Assembly: GCF_036248255.1 (NCBI RefSeq)
Contig: NZ_CP109178.1
Location: 8,871,001 to 8,935,000 of the forward strand
Direction: 5' to 3'
Length of the DNA stretch: 64,000 bases
From: Streptomyces sp. NBC_01717
Lineage (GTDB): Bacteria > Actinomycetota > Actinomycetes > Streptomycetales > Streptomycetaceae
Numbering within the stretch: the stretch's first letter is position 1; the number at the start of each line of letters is the position of its first letter. Made by a program: the position numbers and the translations under genes. The notes beneath the pieces are model-generated. The model saw only the letters and a list, made by a program, of their open reading frames with translations, did not search any database and was not told the DNA's origin. This document shows, piece after piece, positions 7,844-18,889 of the stretch.

Positions 7844-8926
7844 TCACGGCCCGGCCTCGTCATTCGTCTCATCGAGGCAGCGTGATGCGGCAGCAGGCCG
7901 TGGCCGAGGTCGGACGCGCGGTGCGGGCCCCGTCGATTCACGCGGTACGAGATGGGTGGCGAGCTCCACGTGCAGGGTGTCCACAGTGTGGCGCTCCAGC
8001 AGCCGCATCAACAGTGAGACGGCCATCCGGCCCATCTCCTCCAGCGGCTGACGAACCGTCGTCAGCCGGGGCACAGTGCTGCGGCCCAGATCGGTGTCAT
8101 CGAACCCGGTGATCGACAGATCGTGCGGCACCCGCAGATTTCGTTCGTACGCGGCCCGCAGGGCCCCGACCGCCGTTCTGTCGTTGAACGCGATCAGCGC
8201 AGTGGGACGTTCGGGCAGGTCGAGGAGTTCCCCCGCGGCTTCATAGCCTCGGTCGGCCGTCGGCTCGACGCTGCGGAACAGACCGGGAGAGGGCAGCAGA
8301 CCGGCCTCGGCGAGCGCCGCGCCGTGGCCGGCGATGCGCGACTGACTGGCCAGCCAGTCGCCGGGGCCACCGATGACGCCGATGCGCCGGTGGCCCAACT
8401 GCACCAGATGAGCGGTGACGGAGCGGGCCGCAGTCAGGTGGGCCGCGGAGACCGAGGCGATGTCCTGGGACAGCGGGCTGCGGGGATCGACCACCACGAA
8501 AGGGAAGTTCAGGGCTCGCAGCGTTTCCAACTCAGCTTCCGGCTCGGGTGGCAGGAGCAGTACCGCCCCCGCGATTCCCGCTTCCTGCGGCAGTCCGGCC
8601 AGCACTCCGGCCCGGCGGCCGGCGTCGCCCGCGCTGAGCACCACGCGTCTGCCGTGCAGTTCCAGCGTCTCTGCGATCGAGGAGACGATGACCCCGAAAT
8701 AGTCGGTCAGCACATACGGGCAGCGCACATAGATCGCACCTCCCGCAGCCCCGCGCCTGACGGGCGTGGGAGCGCCCAGTCGTTCGACCGCCCGGTGCAC
8801 CAGCGCCCGCGTCTCGGAGGCCACATGGTGATGCCCGTTCATCACGCGCGACACCGTAGCGATCGACACGCCTGCCTCCGCCGCGATCGCCCGCACCGTG
8901 ACCCGGGAACGCCTCGGCTCAGCCAC
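7844..8926 (-). CDS. LacI-family repressor, probable regulator of GH30 gene
   Basis: The 360-residue protein opens with a LacI helix-turn-helix (VTVRAIAAEAGVSIATVSRVMNG) and hinge helix, followed by a periplasmic-binding-like sugar domain; VIGGPGDWLASQSRIAG and ALIAFNDRTAVGALRAAYE are characteristic strand-loop signatures. The start is GTG 8926. The C-terminal ~30 residues are an Arg/Pro-rich tail. It is divergent from the GH30 glycosidase, so the usual reading is that it senses a product of that enzyme and represses both genes. Repeated GTTTCATGG and GTTACAGCA motifs in the gap are candidate binding sites. Confidence 0.88.
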   Translation of the reverse strand: MAEPRRSRVTVRAIAAEAGVSIATVSRVMNGHHHVASETRALVHRAVERLGAPTPVRRGAAGGAIYVRCPYVLTDYFGVIVSSIAETLELHGRRVVLSAGDAGRRAGVLAGLPQEAGIAGAVLLLPPEPEAELETLRALNFPFVVVDPRSPLSQDIASVSAAHLTAARSVTAHLVQLGHRRIGVIGGPGDWLASQSRIAGHGAALAEAGLLPSPGLFRSVEPTADRGYEAAGELLDLPERPTALIAFNDRTAVGALRAAYERNLRVPHDLSITGFDDTDLGRSTVPRLTTVRQPLEEMGRMAVSLLMRLLERHTVDTLHVELATHLVPRESTGPAPRVRPRPRPAAASRCLDETNDEAGP

Positions 8927-8928
8927 TT

Positions 8929-9078
8929 GTTACAGCACTTCGTTTCATGGGCGCAGCATAGCGGGGGAGTGTTCACGGGCTGAGAAAGGCTTGACAGCTC
9001 AAGTCGGTTGGAGATTCTCTGTGGGCGCGTCGCAAGAGTTTCCAAGATGTTTCAGTTTGTTTCATGGCGAGTTACAGC
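8929..9078. promoter_or_regulatory. promoter/operator region between LacI regulator and GH30
   Basis: TTGACA at 8991-8996 with GATTCT at 9013-9018 (16-bp spacer) is a plausible promoter for the GH30 gene. On either side lie copies of two short motifs: GTTACAGCA (about 8929 and 9071) and GTTTCATGG (about 8942 and 9059), in opposite order. A further TGTTTCA and AGTTTCC lie between them. They could be repressor half-sites. Confidence 0.35.
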
Positions 9079-9175
9079 AACCCGCCTCCCGCGGAAGGCG
9101 GCCGCTGTCCACCGTCTCCGCCCCGTCACGGCCCTTCGCCCCCAGCTCCCACCGCGCCAGCGAGGAAAACCACTT

Positions 9176-11125
<1,950 letters not shown>

Positions 11126-11383
11126 CCACGAGAACCATCGGCTGCCGGCTCGGCCTGTGGCATCAGCCGTGCCGGTGGCAGATGGGGCGTGGGGCCGGAG
11201 GGCGCCACATGCGCCGGCGCGGGTCCGTGAGCGAGGTCGAATCCGGCGTCGGTCCGCGCGGCCGGCAGCCCAGCTGCATCGCCGGGACCGACTCCATGGC
11301 CCTCGCGCAGATCGATGAACTCGATCCCACCGGAGCGGGCGGTCCGACGATCGCGTGCGGGCAGGGTGCCACCTGCGGCGCCG

Positions 11384-12817
11384 TCAGGATCCCTCGTCCT
11401 GCGGTTCGATGGGCAGGCACACCTGAAAGCGGGTGTCACCCGGCTCCGAGGAGACCCGGATGTCCCCGTGATGTTTGTTGACCACGATGCGGTAGGTGAT
11501 GTCCAGCCCCAGCCCGGTGCCCTCACCGACCGGTTTGGTGGTGAAGAAGGGCTCGAAGATCCGAGGCCTGATGTCGGACGGAATCCCTGCGCCGGTGTCG
11601 GCCACCTCCACGAGCAGGTGGGCCTCCTCCCGCCAGGTCCGGATGGTCAGCGTGCCCCCGGCAGGCATGGCGTCGACGGCGTTGATGATCAGGTTGGTCC
11701 ACACCTGATTCAGCTCGGCTCCGAAGGCCAGGATCGGCGGTAGTTCACGGTCGTAGTCCTTGACCACCTCGACACCGGACGGGATCTTCGCCCGCAGCAT
11801 CGTCAACGTGGCGTCGAGCAAAGTGTGTACATCCACGGTCTGCTGCGGCGCCCGGTCCAGCTGCGCGTACTGCTGTGCGGCGCCGACCAGTCCCGAGATG
11901 CGGGTCACGGCGTCATCGATCTCACCCATCAGAAGTTCCGCGTCGATGGTGTACGCCAGCCACCTCACCGTGGAGCCGAGATTGTCCTCACCGATGGTGT
12001 CGGCCACCGAGGTCAGCCACGGCACGCCGATTTCCGCGGCGACCAGAGTCGGCGCAAGCTCCCACGCCTCCGTGACCCCGCGCTCCTCGAGCCAGTCGCC
12101 GACCGTGTCCTCCGCATCCGCCGCCGCCAGCGCCGGCAGACCGGAAGCCGCAGCGGCCTGTTGAACCGCGTCGTCCTGCAGCTCCACGAGACGATGCAGC
12201 TCACTTCCGTCCAGTCGGCCGTCAGCGATCATGGCGAGCTTGTGGCGCATGGCGGTCACTCGCTCCCGCAGAGCCGCGGTGGCCCGTACAGCGGCTGCCG
12301 CAGGATTGTTCAGCTCATGTGTGAGCCCTGCCGACAGAGACGCCAGTGCCAGCAGCCGCTCGCGCTCATTGACGATGGCATTGGCCGCACGCGAACCGAA
12401 GAACAAGCCCTCCAGCAGGTGAAGTGCCATCGGGAACCATGTGCCGATCGCGCTCGCGAAATCATCGGCAGGCAGTACGAAGAACTCGGCATCGGTGACA
12501 GCCCGCATGGTGTGGGGATAGCGCTGCTCGACGCGGTCCCCGAGGTATGCGCGAGTCGCCCCGCTGTAGACACCGCGTTGATCGGTGCGGGTGACCTCCA
12601 CCTCGTCGCCGTGCAGCACACGGCTGAGCGCGATCGCTCCGCTGAGCAGCACGAAGAAGCATGTGGCCCGCTCGCCCTCCGCGTACACCACGGTCCCGGC
12701 AGGCCGTTGCTCCGCACGGCCGCGCTCTGCCAGCCAGTCGAGCTGCTCGTCGCTGAGCTCCTCGAACAGGAACAGAGTCCGCAACTGCGCCGCTGACAGA
12801 TGTGCTGACGTGGTCAC
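11384..12817 (-). CDS. sensor histidine kinase with N-terminal cyclic-nucleotide-binding-like domain
   Basis: The 477-residue protein starts at GTG 12817, with GGAGG five bases upstream; the start overlaps the stop of the preceding gene (GTGA), so the two are translationally coupled. Residues ~10-125 resemble a cNMP-binding beta-roll (AGTVVYAEGERATCFFVLLSG). The phosphoacceptor is H167 in GLTHELNNPAAA. The C-terminal ATPase domain has the N-box NLIINAVDAM, DTGAGI and GEGTGLGLDI. There are no transmembrane segments, so it is a soluble kinase. Its natural partner is the receiver domain of the gene it overlaps. Confidence 0.9.
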   Translation of the reverse strand: MTTSAHLSAAQLRTLFLFEELSDEQLDWLAERGRAEQRPAGTVVYAEGERATCFFVLLSGAIALSRVLHGDEVEVTRTDQRGVYSGATRAYLGDRVEQRYPHTMRAVTDAEFFVLPADDFASAIGTWFPMALHLLEGLFFGSRAANAIVNERERLLALASLSAGLTHELNNPAAAAVRATAALRERVTAMRHKLAMIADGRLDGSELHRLVELQDDAVQQAAAASGLPALAAADAEDTVGDWLEERGVTEAWELAPTLVAAEIGVPWLTSVADTIGEDNLGSTVRWLAYTIDAELLMGEIDDAVTRISGLVGAAQQYAQLDRAPQQTVDVHTLLDATLTMLRAKIPSGVEVVKDYDRELPPILAFGAELNQVWTNLIINAVDAMPAGGTLTIRTWREEAHLLVEVADTGAGIPSDIRPRIFEPFFTTKPVGEGTGLGLDITYRIVVNKHHGDIRVSSEPGDTRFQVCLPIEPQDEGS

Positions 12818-14472
12818 TGCGCCTCCAGATAGCGGTGCACCAGCGCGACGGCCATGGCTCCCTCGCCGACGGCCGACGCGACACGTTTGACCGAGGAGGA
12901 GCGCACATCCCCCGCGGCGAAGACACCGGGCACGCTCGACTCCAGGTGGTACGGATCCCTCGGCAGCCGCCAACCGGGCGGCCGCTCCCCTCCGGCCACC
13001 AGGTCGGGGCCGGTCACCACGAATCCGCGCTCATCGCGGGTGATCACCCCCGCCAGCCACTCCGTATGCGGCTCGGCCCCGATGAAGATGAACAGCCACG
13101 ACGCGGCGACGGTGCGCGCGGCGCCGGACCGGGTCTCGCGGAGGGACAGCTGCTCCAGGTGCCCTTCGCCCTCAGCGCCGACCACCTCGGTCCACGGGTG
13201 GATGTCGATGTTGGAGATGCAGTTGATCTGGTCGATCAGATAGCTGGACATCGACCGGCTCAGATCGCCTTGGCGGATGAGGACGTGAACACGTCGTGCG
13301 TAGCGCGAGAAGTACACCGCCGCCTGCCCTGCAGAGTTGGCACCGCCGACGATGTACACGTCCTCCCCGGAGCAGCTCGGCGCCTCGGTGACGGCGGACC
13401 CGTAGAAGACGCCCGCTCCCGTGAACTCCTCCAGCCCGGTGGCGCCCAGCCGTCGGTAGGACACGCCGGTGGCCAGGACCACGGTGTGCGCGGCGATGGA
13501 GCTCTCCGGACCCAGGCGCAGCACCCGGCCCGACCCCGCCACCTCCAGTGCGACAGCCTGCTGCGCGCTGAGGATCTCCGCCCCGAACTTCAGCGCCTGG
13601 CGGCGGGCCCGCTCGGTCAGCTGGGAACCGGAGACGCCGTCGGGGAAGCCGAGGTAGTTCTCGATACGGCTGCTCTGACCGGCCTGCCCGCCGGTCGCCT
13701 GCTGCTCCACCAGCACCGTACGCAGTCCCTCCGAAGCGCCGTAGACAGCAGCTCCCAGACCGGCCGGTCCTCCACCGACCACTACCAGGTCGTAGAAGTC
13801 CGAGGCCGGAACGGTACTGAGTCCGACCTGCGCGGCGAGCTCCCGCTCGGTGGGGGAGACCAGAGTCTTCCCGTCCGGGGTGACAACCAGCGGTACATCG
13901 GTCGCGGAGAGCCCTGCGGCAGCGAGCAGGCGCTCCCCCTCCGGCTCGTCGGACAACAACCACCGATAGGGGACGAGATTACGCGTGAGGAAGTCGCGAA
14001 CCGTGAAGGAGGGAGCGGACCAGCGGTGCCCGACCACGCGGGTCTCCAGCTCTCCTGGATCAGGCGTCGCGTGCCACAGGTCCAGCAGCGTGTCGATCAC
14101 CGGATACAGGTGCTCTTCCGGCGGGCTCCAGGGCTTGAGGAGATAGTGGTCGAGGTCCACGACATTGATGGCGTCGATGGCCGCTTCCGTGTCCGAGTAG
14201 GCGGTCAGCAGCACGCGACGGGCGAGCGGAAAGAGGTCCATGGCCGCCTCGAGGAACTCGATGCCGTTCATCTGCGGCATGCGGTAGTCGGCGAGCATGA
14301 GCGCGAGCGGATCGCCACGGAGCTTGAGCTCACGCAGTGCTTCCAGGGCATCGCGGCCGGAGAGTGCGCGCAGGATGCGGTAGCGGTCGCCGTACTGCCG
14401 CCGGATGTCGCGGGCGACCGCCCGGGAGACTGCCGGGTCGTCGTCGACAGTCAGGATCGTCGGGTTCGGCAT
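12814..14472 (-). CDS. response-regulator receiver fused to thioredoxin-reductase-like flavoprotein
   Basis: The 552-residue fusion has an intact receiver domain at residues 1-~125: acidic pocket D10-D11-D12, phospho-acceptor D62 in LADYRMP, T90 and K113. Residues ~140-220 look like a thioredoxin/glutaredoxin fold without cysteines. From ~225 on is an FAD/NAD(P) oxidoreductase: GGGPAG at 233-238, IENYLGFPDG, a second dinucleotide motif in VGGANSAGQAA, and the FAD-binding GVFAAGDVR. The redox CxxC of true thioredoxin reductase is absent (the position reads ANSAG), so it cannot reduce thioredoxin by the standard mechanism. It is coupled to the histidine kinase at 11384-12817 and presumably is its output. 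Confidence 0.9.
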   Translation of the reverse strand: MPNPTILTVDDDPAVSRAVARDIRRQYGDRYRILRALSGRDALEALRELKLRGDPLALMLADYRMPQMNGIEFLEAAMDLFPLARRVLLTAYSDTEAAIDAINVVDLDHYLLKPWSPPEEHLYPVIDTLLDLWHATPDPGELETRVVGHRWSAPSFTVRDFLTRNLVPYRWLLSDEPEGERLLAAAGLSATDVPLVVTPDGKTLVSPTERELAAQVGLSTVPASDFYDLVVVGGGPAGLGAAVYGASEGLRTVLVEQQATGGQAGQSSRIENYLGFPDGVSGSQLTERARRQALKFGAEILSAQQAVALEVAGSGRVLRLGPESSIAAHTVVLATGVSYRRLGATGLEEFTGAGVFYGSAVTEAPSCSGEDVYIVGGANSAGQAAVYFSRYARRVHVLIRQGDLSRSMSSYLIDQINCISNIDIHPWTEVVGAEGEGHLEQLSLRETRSGAARTVAASWLFIFIGAEPHTEWLAGVITRDERGFVVTGPDLVAGGERPPGWRLPRDPYHLESSVPGVFAAGDVRSSSVKRVASAVGEGAMAVALVHRYLEAQ

Positions 14473-14850
14473 GTATCCATCATTGCCGCAAAGGCCAGGA
14501 AATGACGGCCTCAGCCGGCGTGGCCGCCGGGCAGATGCGGCGGGCCGGGCCACCCGGCGCCCTCCATCTGTCGGTGTCTCCCGGAGGCACGTGCGATGCC
14601 ACGCCACGCGAAACGGACCCGGCAGGTTGCCGGAACGGCCTACGTCGGCCGGTACCGCTCCGAGCCGGGCACCGGCCGTGTGGTGGAATTCCGAATCACC
14701 ACCAGCGAACGCGCTGGAGCCCGCAGGCGGGCCGCGGCGAATACCGCAGCCGGCTGCGGGGCAGTGCTCCCGCACCGGTGGCGCTGTTTCCCGGTACCTG
14801 CCGCCCGGAGCCGCCCGCGGCCCCGCACGCCCTCGCCCTCAGGAGTACGC
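14473..14850. other. divergent intergenic region
   Basis: It lies between the receiver/flavoprotein fusion and the cysteine-desulfurase-like gene. In-frame codons upstream of 14851 code for an Arg-rich, unconvincing extension. No clear operator was seen. Confidence 0.4.
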
Positions 14851-16071
14851 ATGGCCTTCGACGTCGACGCGGTCCGCGCGCAGATCCCCGCCCTGAAGTC
14901 CGGCTCTGCCCGCTTCGACGCACCCGGCGGCACCCAGACACCGCAACCGGTGATCGACGCCCTCATGGATGCGCTGGCCAACCCGCTCGCCAACCGGGGA
15001 CGTACCACCGAGGGCGAGCGCAACGCGGAGGCGATCGTGGCCGGTGCCCGCCGTGCGCTGGCCGACCTGCTGGGCGCCGATCCGCGGGGCATCGTGTTCG
15101 GCCGCAGCGCCACCCAGCTCACCTATGACCTGTCCCGCACCCTGGCGAAGAACTGGGGCCCCGGCGACGAGGTGGTCGTCAGCCGACTTGACCACGACGC
15201 CAACATCCGCCCCTGGATCCAGGCGGCAGAGGCCGTCGGCGCCACCGTCCGATGGGCGGACTTCGACGCGGCCACCGGCGAGCTGACGACCGAGCACATC
15301 GCCAGGGTGCTCTCCGGACACACTCGTCTCGTGGCCGTCACCGCAGCGTCGAACCTCATCGGCACCCGCCCCGACATCCCCGCCGTCGCAGACCTGGTGC
15401 ACCGGGCCGGTTCCCTGCTGCATGTGGACGCTGTGCATTACGCCTCGCACGCCGCCGTCGACCTGTCCGGCCTCGGCGCGGACTTCCTGGTCTGCTCGCC
15501 GTACAAGTTTCTCGGCCCGCACCTGGGCGTGCTGGCAGGCCGTCCCGAAATGCTGGAGACACTGCGGCCGGACAAGCTGCTGCCCTCCACCGACGCGGTT
15601 CCCGAGCGTTTCGAGCTGGGCACCCTGCCGTACGAGCTGCTGGCCGGGGCCCGCGCGGCGGTGGACTTCCTCGCCGGTCTGGCCCCTGTGGCCGACGGCA
15701 CCCGCCGGGAACGTCTGATCGCCGCCTTCGCGGCGATCGAGGCCCACGAGGATGCCCTGCGGGCCCGTATCGAACAGGGGCTGGCCGCCCTCGGTGGCAT
15801 CACCGTGCACTCCCGGGCCGCCCGGCGGACCCCGACCCTGCTGCTCACCTTGGCGGACCACAGCGCGGCCGCCGCCTCGCAGTACCTGGCGGAGCGCGGC
15901 GTCGATGCTCCGGCCGGGTCCTTCTACGCGCTGGAGGCATCCCGCCGGCTCGGACTGGGCGACGAGGGCGGGCTGCGGATCGGCCTGGCCCCCTACAGCA
16001 GCGACGAGGACGTCGATCGCTTGCTGGATGCCCTGTCCGGCTTCCTCGGCACCCCGCCCGTCACCGGCTGA
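14851..16071 (+). CDS. PLP-dependent cysteine desulfurase-like protein (class V aminotransferase fold)
   Basis: ATG 14851 has AGGAG five bases upstream; the product is 406 residues. Motifs include RFDAPGGTQTP at the N-terminus, FGRSATQLTYDLSRTL, the PLP-contacting HVDAVHYASH and the Schiff-base lysine in CSPYKFLGPHLG. This is the class V fold of SufS/Csd and related enzymes. The flexible catalytic-cysteine loop of bona fide desulfurases is not obvious, so it may be a desulfurase-like lyase or epimerase. No Suf/Isc or tRNA-thiolation genes are nearby. Confidence 0.85.
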   Translation: MAFDVDAVRAQIPALKSGSARFDAPGGTQTPQPVIDALMDALANPLANRGRTTEGERNAEAIVAGARRALADLLGADPRGIVFGRSATQLTYDLSRTLAKNWGPGDEVVVSRLDHDANIRPWIQAAEAVGATVRWADFDAATGELTTEHIARVLSGHTRLVAVTAASNLIGTRPDIPAVADLVHRAGSLLHVDAVHYASHAAVDLSGLGADFLVCSPYKFLGPHLGVLAGRPEMLETLRPDKLLPSTDAVPERFELGTLPYELLAGARAAVDFLAGLAPVADGTRRERLIAAFAAIEAHEDALRARIEQGLAALGGITVHSRAARRTPTLLLTLADHSAAAASQYLAERGVDAPAGSFYALEASRRLGLGDEGGLRIGLAPYSSDEDVDRLLDALSGFLGTPPVTG

Positions 16072-16421
16072 ACCGATGGCGCCCAAGGACGAACAGGGAC
16101 CCACCGGTAGGGCTCGGTCGCGCACGGCCAAAGGCCGGGGCCCTGCCGGCTCTCGCGAATAACCCACCCCTTCCCAATACCAATACGGAATGCTTATCCA
16201 GCATTACGGCGAGCGAATACCGAGTTGTCGATATGACGCAGGCCACATGATCTGCGTCACTCTTGTGTCGTTTTGAGGCGTTTGCCGTGTGGGGTGAGCC
16301 ACGTGACGGGCGCCACTCCGAATCCGAATAGTAGAGCACCGGGCCCCGCTTGCAGTCCCCGAAGCCACTTCCTCGACCATTTTCAATGCCCGGTACGAAT
16401 ACCGGTAGTAAAAAGAGGGCA
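16072..16421. other. 350-bp region before the transglycosylase promoter
   Basis: It has an unusually AT-rich middle part and a perfect hairpin CCGGTA-CGAA-TACCGG at about 16390-16405. Secreted transglycosylase genes in Streptomyces often carry a c-di-AMP riboswitch, but the conserved core of that element could not be found here. No gene is supported. Confidence 0.4.
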
Positions 16422-16450
16422 TTGACCCGGGTTTCCCGCTCCCCTAACAA
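16422..16450 (+). promoter_or_regulatory. housekeeping-type promoter for the transglycosylase gene
   Basis: TTGACC (16422-16427), a 17-bp spacer and TAACAA (16445-16450) match the -35/-10 pattern of the main sigma factor. Transcription would begin about 35 bases before the ATG at 16493. Confidence 0.5.
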
Positions 16451-16492
16451 TTCTTGGCATCACCACCCGGCGATGGAAAAGGAATTTCTCGA

Positions 16493-16960
16493 ATGCAGCT
16501 CACCGCGATGTCCAAGAAGTTCGCCCGCATGACCAAGACCAAGAAGATCTCGCTGGGCATGGTCGCAGCCGGCGCCGCCGTCATGGCCGGCACTGTCGTC
16601 AGCGCCCCGGCCGCCTCGGCCGCCACCCCCGCCCAGTCCGGCGGCAACGTTGACGCCTGGATCAACCAGTCGCTGCAGATCATGCGTGAGAAGGGCATCC
16701 CGGGCACCTACGAGGGCATCCGCAAGAACCTGATGCGCGAATCGAGCGGCAACCCGAACGCCATCAACAACTGGGACTCCAACGCCGCCAAGGGCATACC
16801 GTCCAAGGGCCTGCTCCAGGTCATCGACCCCACCTTCAAGACGTACCACGTCAGCGGCACCTCCCAGAACATCTACGACCCCGTCGCCAACATCACCGCC
16901 GCGTGCAACTACGCCGCGCACCGCTACGGCTCGATCGACAACGTCAACTCGGCCTACTGA
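16493..16960 (+). CDS. secreted lytic transglycosylase (SLT domain)
   Basis: The 155-residue protein starts at ATG 16493 behind AAAAGGAA. Residues 1-~45 are a Sec signal (KKISLGMVAAGAAVMAGTVVSAPAASA). The rest is a minimal SLT domain: NLMRESSGNPNAIN holds the catalytic Glu, then SKGLLQVIDPTFKTYHV and ACNYAAHRYGSIDNV. Such enzymes cut the glycan strands of peptidoglycan outside the membrane. There is no LysM or other wall-binding domain. A later ATG at 16508 would also leave a complete signal. Confidence 0.9.
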   Translation: MQLTAMSKKFARMTKTKKISLGMVAAGAAVMAGTVVSAPAASAATPAQSGGNVDAWINQSLQIMREKGIPGTYEGIRKNLMRESSGNPNAINNWDSNAAKGIPSKGLLQVIDPTFKTYHVSGTSQNIYDPVANITAACNYAAHRYGSIDNVNSAY

Positions 16961-17399
16961 CCGCACAGCGCGGCCATACGCCTCGCCTGAGGCGCCGGTC
17001 CCCCTGTGACGCAGCCAGTCCGGGCCGGTCAGCCCACCAAGCAGGCACACCCTACGGACCACCGCGGACGCGGAGTTCGAGACCGGCCCGCCGACGACGT
17101 TCACACAGTCACCCACGGCACGCCCTGACCCCGTGAGGCACGGACCGCAGCCGCGGTCTGGGCCCCCGGCCCCGCGCGGCTTCCGGAGAACAGCGTCCAC
17201 AGCAGCCCGCACGCGGAGCTGATCTGGGTGCATCGACCCGCAGGACCCGCCAGGTACTCCCTGGCGGGCGCACAACAACTACGGCACCTCGCTGCGTTGT
17301 CGGAACACCCGAATGCGACCGTACGAGGACGCCCCTCCGCCTTGCGATGCACCGCATCCGACGCCGCGCGCTCTTCCTCCAAGGGCTATGGGGCAGTCG
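16961..17399. other. 439-bp region without a supported gene
   Basis: A short hairpin (CGCCTC-GCCT-GAGGCG, 16979-16994) just after the transglycosylase stop may terminate it. The remainder shows nothing recognisable. Confidence 0.4.
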
Positions 17400-18107
17400 T
17401 CAGCCGTGCAGCCAGATCCGCAGCGGACCGACCGGCTCGAAGCCGTGGCGGACCGCGGCCGCCAGGTCATCGCCGTGCTCGTAGCCGACCACCGGCAGGG
17501 TGGGGAACAGCCTGTGCACCGCGTCCAGCACGAGCGGCCAGGCCGCTTCCGGGCCTCCGTCCAGTGCGAAGACATTGGAGATTCCGACCACCTGGTCGCT
17601 GCGGCTCGCCACCGCTCCGGCGATCACCCGGCCGCCGGAGGAGTGTCCGGCGAGCACGAAGGTGTCCGGGTCATCCAGCAGTTCGGGCCGGAAGAGACCC
17701 GCGTTGCCGTCGCCGTCGTCCCAGGCGAGCGCCCAGGCGCGCAGCTCGTCCGGGTCGCCCGTCACGTGCCAGGCAGGACCCGACGGGATGATGGGCGCAC
17801 TCGCCGGACGGTGGATCCACTGCGCCTCGAACAGCACCTGGAAGCCGGCCTCCGTCAGGTCGAGGTCGGCGAAGCTGTCCTTTATGGAGGCGCCGGGCAC
17901 GGCTGTGTCGATCCGGGCTGCCAGTGCGACCGGGTCGGCACCCGGTATCAGGGTCACCGCGTCGGGGTAGTACAGCGGCGTGCGGGTCGGCGCGGTCCAG
18001 GCCTGCGCCTCGAACTCGCTCGCCAGGTCGTGCGATCGGCTCATCGCCGCGCACCACTCGGCATTGTTGCGGGCGGCGCTCCGGACCAGGAACTGCTTCG
18101 GCGTCAT
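17400..18107 (-). CDS. GNAT-like acetyltransferase, unassigned
   Basis: A 235-residue soluble protein. The C-terminal half has the look of a GNAT fold: AGHSSGGRVIAGAVASRS precedes the strand VVGISNVFA, and the end, PVVGYEHGDDLAAAVRHGFEPVGPLRIW, matches the usual final strands of N-acetyltransferases. The N-terminal half (~120 residues) has no recognised domain. The ATG at 18107 is preferred over GTG at 18110, but no good ribosome-binding site is visible. It has no operon partner. Confidence 0.55.
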   Translation of the reverse strand: MTPKQFLVRSAARNNAEWCAAMSRSHDLASEFEAQAWTAPTRTPLYYPDAVTLIPGADPVALAARIDTAVPGASIKDSFADLDLTEAGFQVLFEAQWIHRPASAPIIPSGPAWHVTGDPDELRAWALAWDDGDGNAGLFRPELLDDPDTFVLAGHSSGGRVIAGAVASRSDQVVGISNVFALDGGPEAAWPLVLDAVHRLFPTLPVVGYEHGDDLAAAVRHGFEPVGPLRIWLHG

Positions 18108-18110
18108 CAC

Positions 18111-18889
18111 GAGTGCGGATCATGACCTGTGTCGGCCATGCCCGTCGAACGACTTTCCGTCACCTGCCGGCCGGACGCTCCACTCGAAAGCACATGGCAC
18201 AGCTCCTGGGGACCGTTGACGACTTCGGCGTTTCCCGTATGCGGGCCGGAACCGGGCCCGCCCGGCACCCGTAGGTGTTCGCCGTTGTGCTCGGCCGTAC
18301 CGCCGTGTCGGCGCGTCGTCGGATGGTGACGGCCCTGACGTCGTCATCGGTGTGATGTCAGGGCCGTCCCGCGGGTCCGGCGTGGGGCACCGGATTACTG
18401 GAGTTGTCTAGCACATCGGTGCATAGGGGGCGTAAGAGACACGCGTTCTCGAAGTGAAGCGACCCCATACGTGCGATGGCCCGCCAGGCGCCTCACCGAT
18501 ACCCCGGCCGGAGCCGCGTCGTCAGGCCGGCCTGGCGGGGGGCCCTGTCGACGGGGTGGCCCGTGGTGGTGTCGGCGGGGCGTGCGGGGCATGCCGACAC
18601 TCTCTCGGTGTGCCGGACGGAGTCCATGACGGATGTTCAGGGTCCGAGAGGGTGAGTGGGTGTCATGAAGTCGCTCAGACGGCCTAATCGACTCCCAAAT
18701 AAGCCTGCAGTTCTACTTATTGATGGCTCGTCATATCTGTGACGCGTGTGCCGTACCGGCTGCTTTTACGCCCGTTCGGCCCTCTGGCGTCACGCTTTCG
18801 ATGTATCCGATATGACAGGTAAAGGCCCCATAAGTACTTTTAATTCAGGCCGGTTGCCCGGCCGACCCTCAGAGACAAGGGAGAATGAC
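18111..18889. other. 779-bp region without a supported gene
   Basis: It contains a 12-bp inverted repeat at 18329-18369 and, from about 18690, an AT-rich stretch that is probably the promoter region of the secreted-protein gene at 18890. No coding sequence or known RNA was recognised. Confidence 0.45.
18329..18369. terminator. inverted repeat, possible terminator
   Basis: GACGGCCCTGAC (18329-18340) and GTCAGGGCCGTC (18358-18369) are perfectly complementary with a 17-base loop. It is isolated in a gene-poor stretch and could belong to an untranslated or lost transcript. Confidence 0.4.

Noticed and set aside
12814..14472. true thioredoxin reductase
   Set aside because: The CxxC redox centre is absent.
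16160..16492. c-di-AMP (ydaO-type) riboswitch upstream of the transglycosylase
   Set aside because: Only a short GGGGTGAGCC resemblance; the conserved blocks of the element are missing.
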